This document shows positions 63,000 through 64,000 of a stretch of 64,000 nucleotides of DNA, piece after piece. A program made the translations under genes and the position numbers. Below the pieces are notes generated by a model. The model did not search any database, was not told the origin of the DNA, and saw nothing but the letters and a program-made list of their open reading frames with translations. The first letter of the stretch is position 1. Every line of letters starts with the position of its first letter. The stretch is from Opisthorchis felineus (Eukaryota; Platyhelminthes; Trematoda; Opisthorchiida; Opisthorchiidae): the NCBI GenBank assembly GCA_004794785.1, contig SJOL01008381.1:460561-524560 (forward strand). The letters are read 5' to 3'.

Positions 63000-63897
63000 T
63001 TGCATGTCACCGTCACTGAGTTGGACCGCGATTTGTGGGCTTCAGGGTGGTGTGCTGGTCGCTGCGGCCTCTGAGATCGACATAAATCTTCTTTGTGGCC
63101 ACGACGATTGCACCTGGCAGATTTATGACGCCGAAACTGGCAATGTCGTGCAAAATGTCACTCACCGCAACGCCGGCAACTTGCGAGAGGCTTGCTCTGT
63201 TTTCGATCGGGCTTATTTCCAGATTTCTTTGGCGCGCTGGAGTTGACTGCGTGTACATAGCTGCCTGAAGTCACAGGTGACTGGCCGATCACGGCCGTGT
63301 CATGCTTCACCTTGATAAGGCTTTGACATACGGTAGTGAGGCTTCGAAACGTCATTTCGGCATCCTGTTCAATTCTGTTAAGCAGCCGGGTTCTGATGCC
63401 GGGTTCACACCGGCAAACGTGATGAAATCATCTTTCTTGAACAAATTTAGGCATTGGTAACGGATACTGAACAGTGATGTTTGACCGCTGAATATCTGAA
63501 ACAGTGTTTTGGCCGTTCCATCAAAGCTGAGGTCGCGGGGCGGCTTGGGGAGAATGAAATTTGTATACCGTTCATGCCCTGGTTTGCCGAGTTTTCGCAG
63601 CAATAATCTGACTTTCCATCCGTCAGCAAACTTGGAAAAATCAGTCTTGAACATATCTTCGTACTGCTTGAACCAGGAGTCAAAAGTATGACCAGAAAGA
63701 TGGTCTAGTGTGAACTCCGAGACTGAGGCCGCGGCTGCATGAGTTTAGGAAACAGAAGACTCACTAGTACTGGTTCCTGCTGTCTGGAAATGTAGTCTCT
63801 GAGTCAGTGATTCAATGAGCTTCAGTTGCGCTTCTTCAAACTGCTTTTGCTGCTGCTGCAATAGTGTTCGCAGCTGACTAAATTCGTCTGACGTCAT
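63000..63897 (-). pseudogene. Gypsy gag
   Basis: Encodes the capsid and nucleocapsid. It starts MTSDEFSQLRTLLQQQQKQ with a glutamine-rich helix and is cut by a TAA at 63745-63747. It continues in the same frame (HLSGHTFDSWFKQYEDMFK), then changes frame near 63355. At about 63160-63100 it ends in two zinc knuckles. The first, C..C...H....C, has a stop inside it; the second keeps C....H....C but its first cysteine is serine. The capsid part has the W..R pattern usual in flatworm Gypsy gag proteins. It is inactive. Confidence 0.8.
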
Positions 63898-63913
63898 GAG
63901 TTCCCGTTCGCCA
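63898..63913 (-). other. Primer-binding site of the Gypsy element
   Basis: Two bases inside the LTR the minus strand reads tggcgaacgggaactc, starting with TGG as expected for pairing to the CCA end of a tRNA. I cannot name the tRNA. The gag ATG (63897) follows immediately. Confidence 0.7.
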
Positions 63914-63915
63914 AT

Positions 63916-64000
63916 TGTAGTAACGGTATTTTCCTCAGCTTAGTTCTCGGGCTGAGCCTCCCGAGCTAGCGTTCACGTCAAAACAACCACCAAAGGTGCA
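63916..64000 (-). repeat. Gypsy element 5' LTR (end only, truncated by the window)
   Basis: 85 bp matching the 3' LTR end. The mismatches are at positions 5, 6 and 13 counted from the left edge. The rest lies beyond the window. Confidence 0.88.

Larger units (their letters stand above)
59443..64000 (-). mobile_element. Ty3/Gypsy LTR retrotransposon, degenerate, truncated by window end
   Basis: Read right to left: partial 5' LTR, primer-binding site, gag, protease, reverse transcriptase, RNase H, integrase, polypurine tract and 3' LTR. The order protease-RT-RNase H-integrase defines Ty3/Gypsy. Frames are broken in every domain, so the copy is not autonomous. Confidence 0.92.

Noticed and set aside
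1..64000. CRISPR arrays, bacterial operons, viral genomes
   Set aside because: No regularly spaced repeats, no ribosome-binding-site-led gene runs and no virus-like gene sets apart from the LTR retrotransposon.

Overview
The window looks like nuclear DNA of a flatworm, probably a parasitic one (trematode or tapeworm). There are no bacterial-style gene runs. The one recognisable host gene is split into short exons over about 18 kb, and the right-hand half is packed with broken retrotransposons of the RTE, CR1/Jockey and Ty3/Gypsy types. The RTE and SINE sequences resemble families I know from flatworm genomes. The species cannot be named from sequence alone.

Left part (1-22657, minus strand): the 5' end of a laminin alpha-chain gene. 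Five coding exons can be read: 22585-22657 (signal peptide), 12295-12448, 6511-6673, 5258-5470 and 4871-5005. Their phases fit and give 738 nt (246 codons), covering the signal peptide and most of the laminin N-terminal (LN) domain. Introns are 10.1, 5.6, 1.0 and 0.25 kb. The third intron appears to use a GC donor. The gene continues leftward, but I could not find the next exon before position 1.

Middle part (22658-39000): mostly unrecognised non-coding DNA. It holds a repeat (26178-26493) with an inverted relative at 38971-39275, a 9-bp tandem repeat near 30.9 kb, a CR1-like LINE tail (32700-33090), and a decayed Mutator-like (MULE) transposase with a SWIM-like end (about 34570-37280).

Right part (39-64 kb): a transposon graveyard. 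It has a roughly 5-kb CR1/Jockey-like LINE on the minus strand (44060-49350) and a tail of the same family on the plus strand (41480-42315). Three copies of another LINE-like 3' repeat follow (39270-39760 minus, 42985-43945 plus, 50330-51104 plus). An RTE-like LINE (53150-56046) carries a nearly continuous reverse transcriptase. Next are a Jockey-like fragment (56200-56985), a tRNA-derived SINE (56990-57187) and a second, catalytically dead RTE copy (57188-58740). Last is a Ty3/Gypsy element on the minus strand (59443 to beyond 64000) with definable LTRs, primer-binding site and polypurine tract but broken gag-pol. The base-composition skew between 39 and 51 kb flips with LINE orientation. I see no intact mobile element, no functional RNA gene and no CRISPR array.
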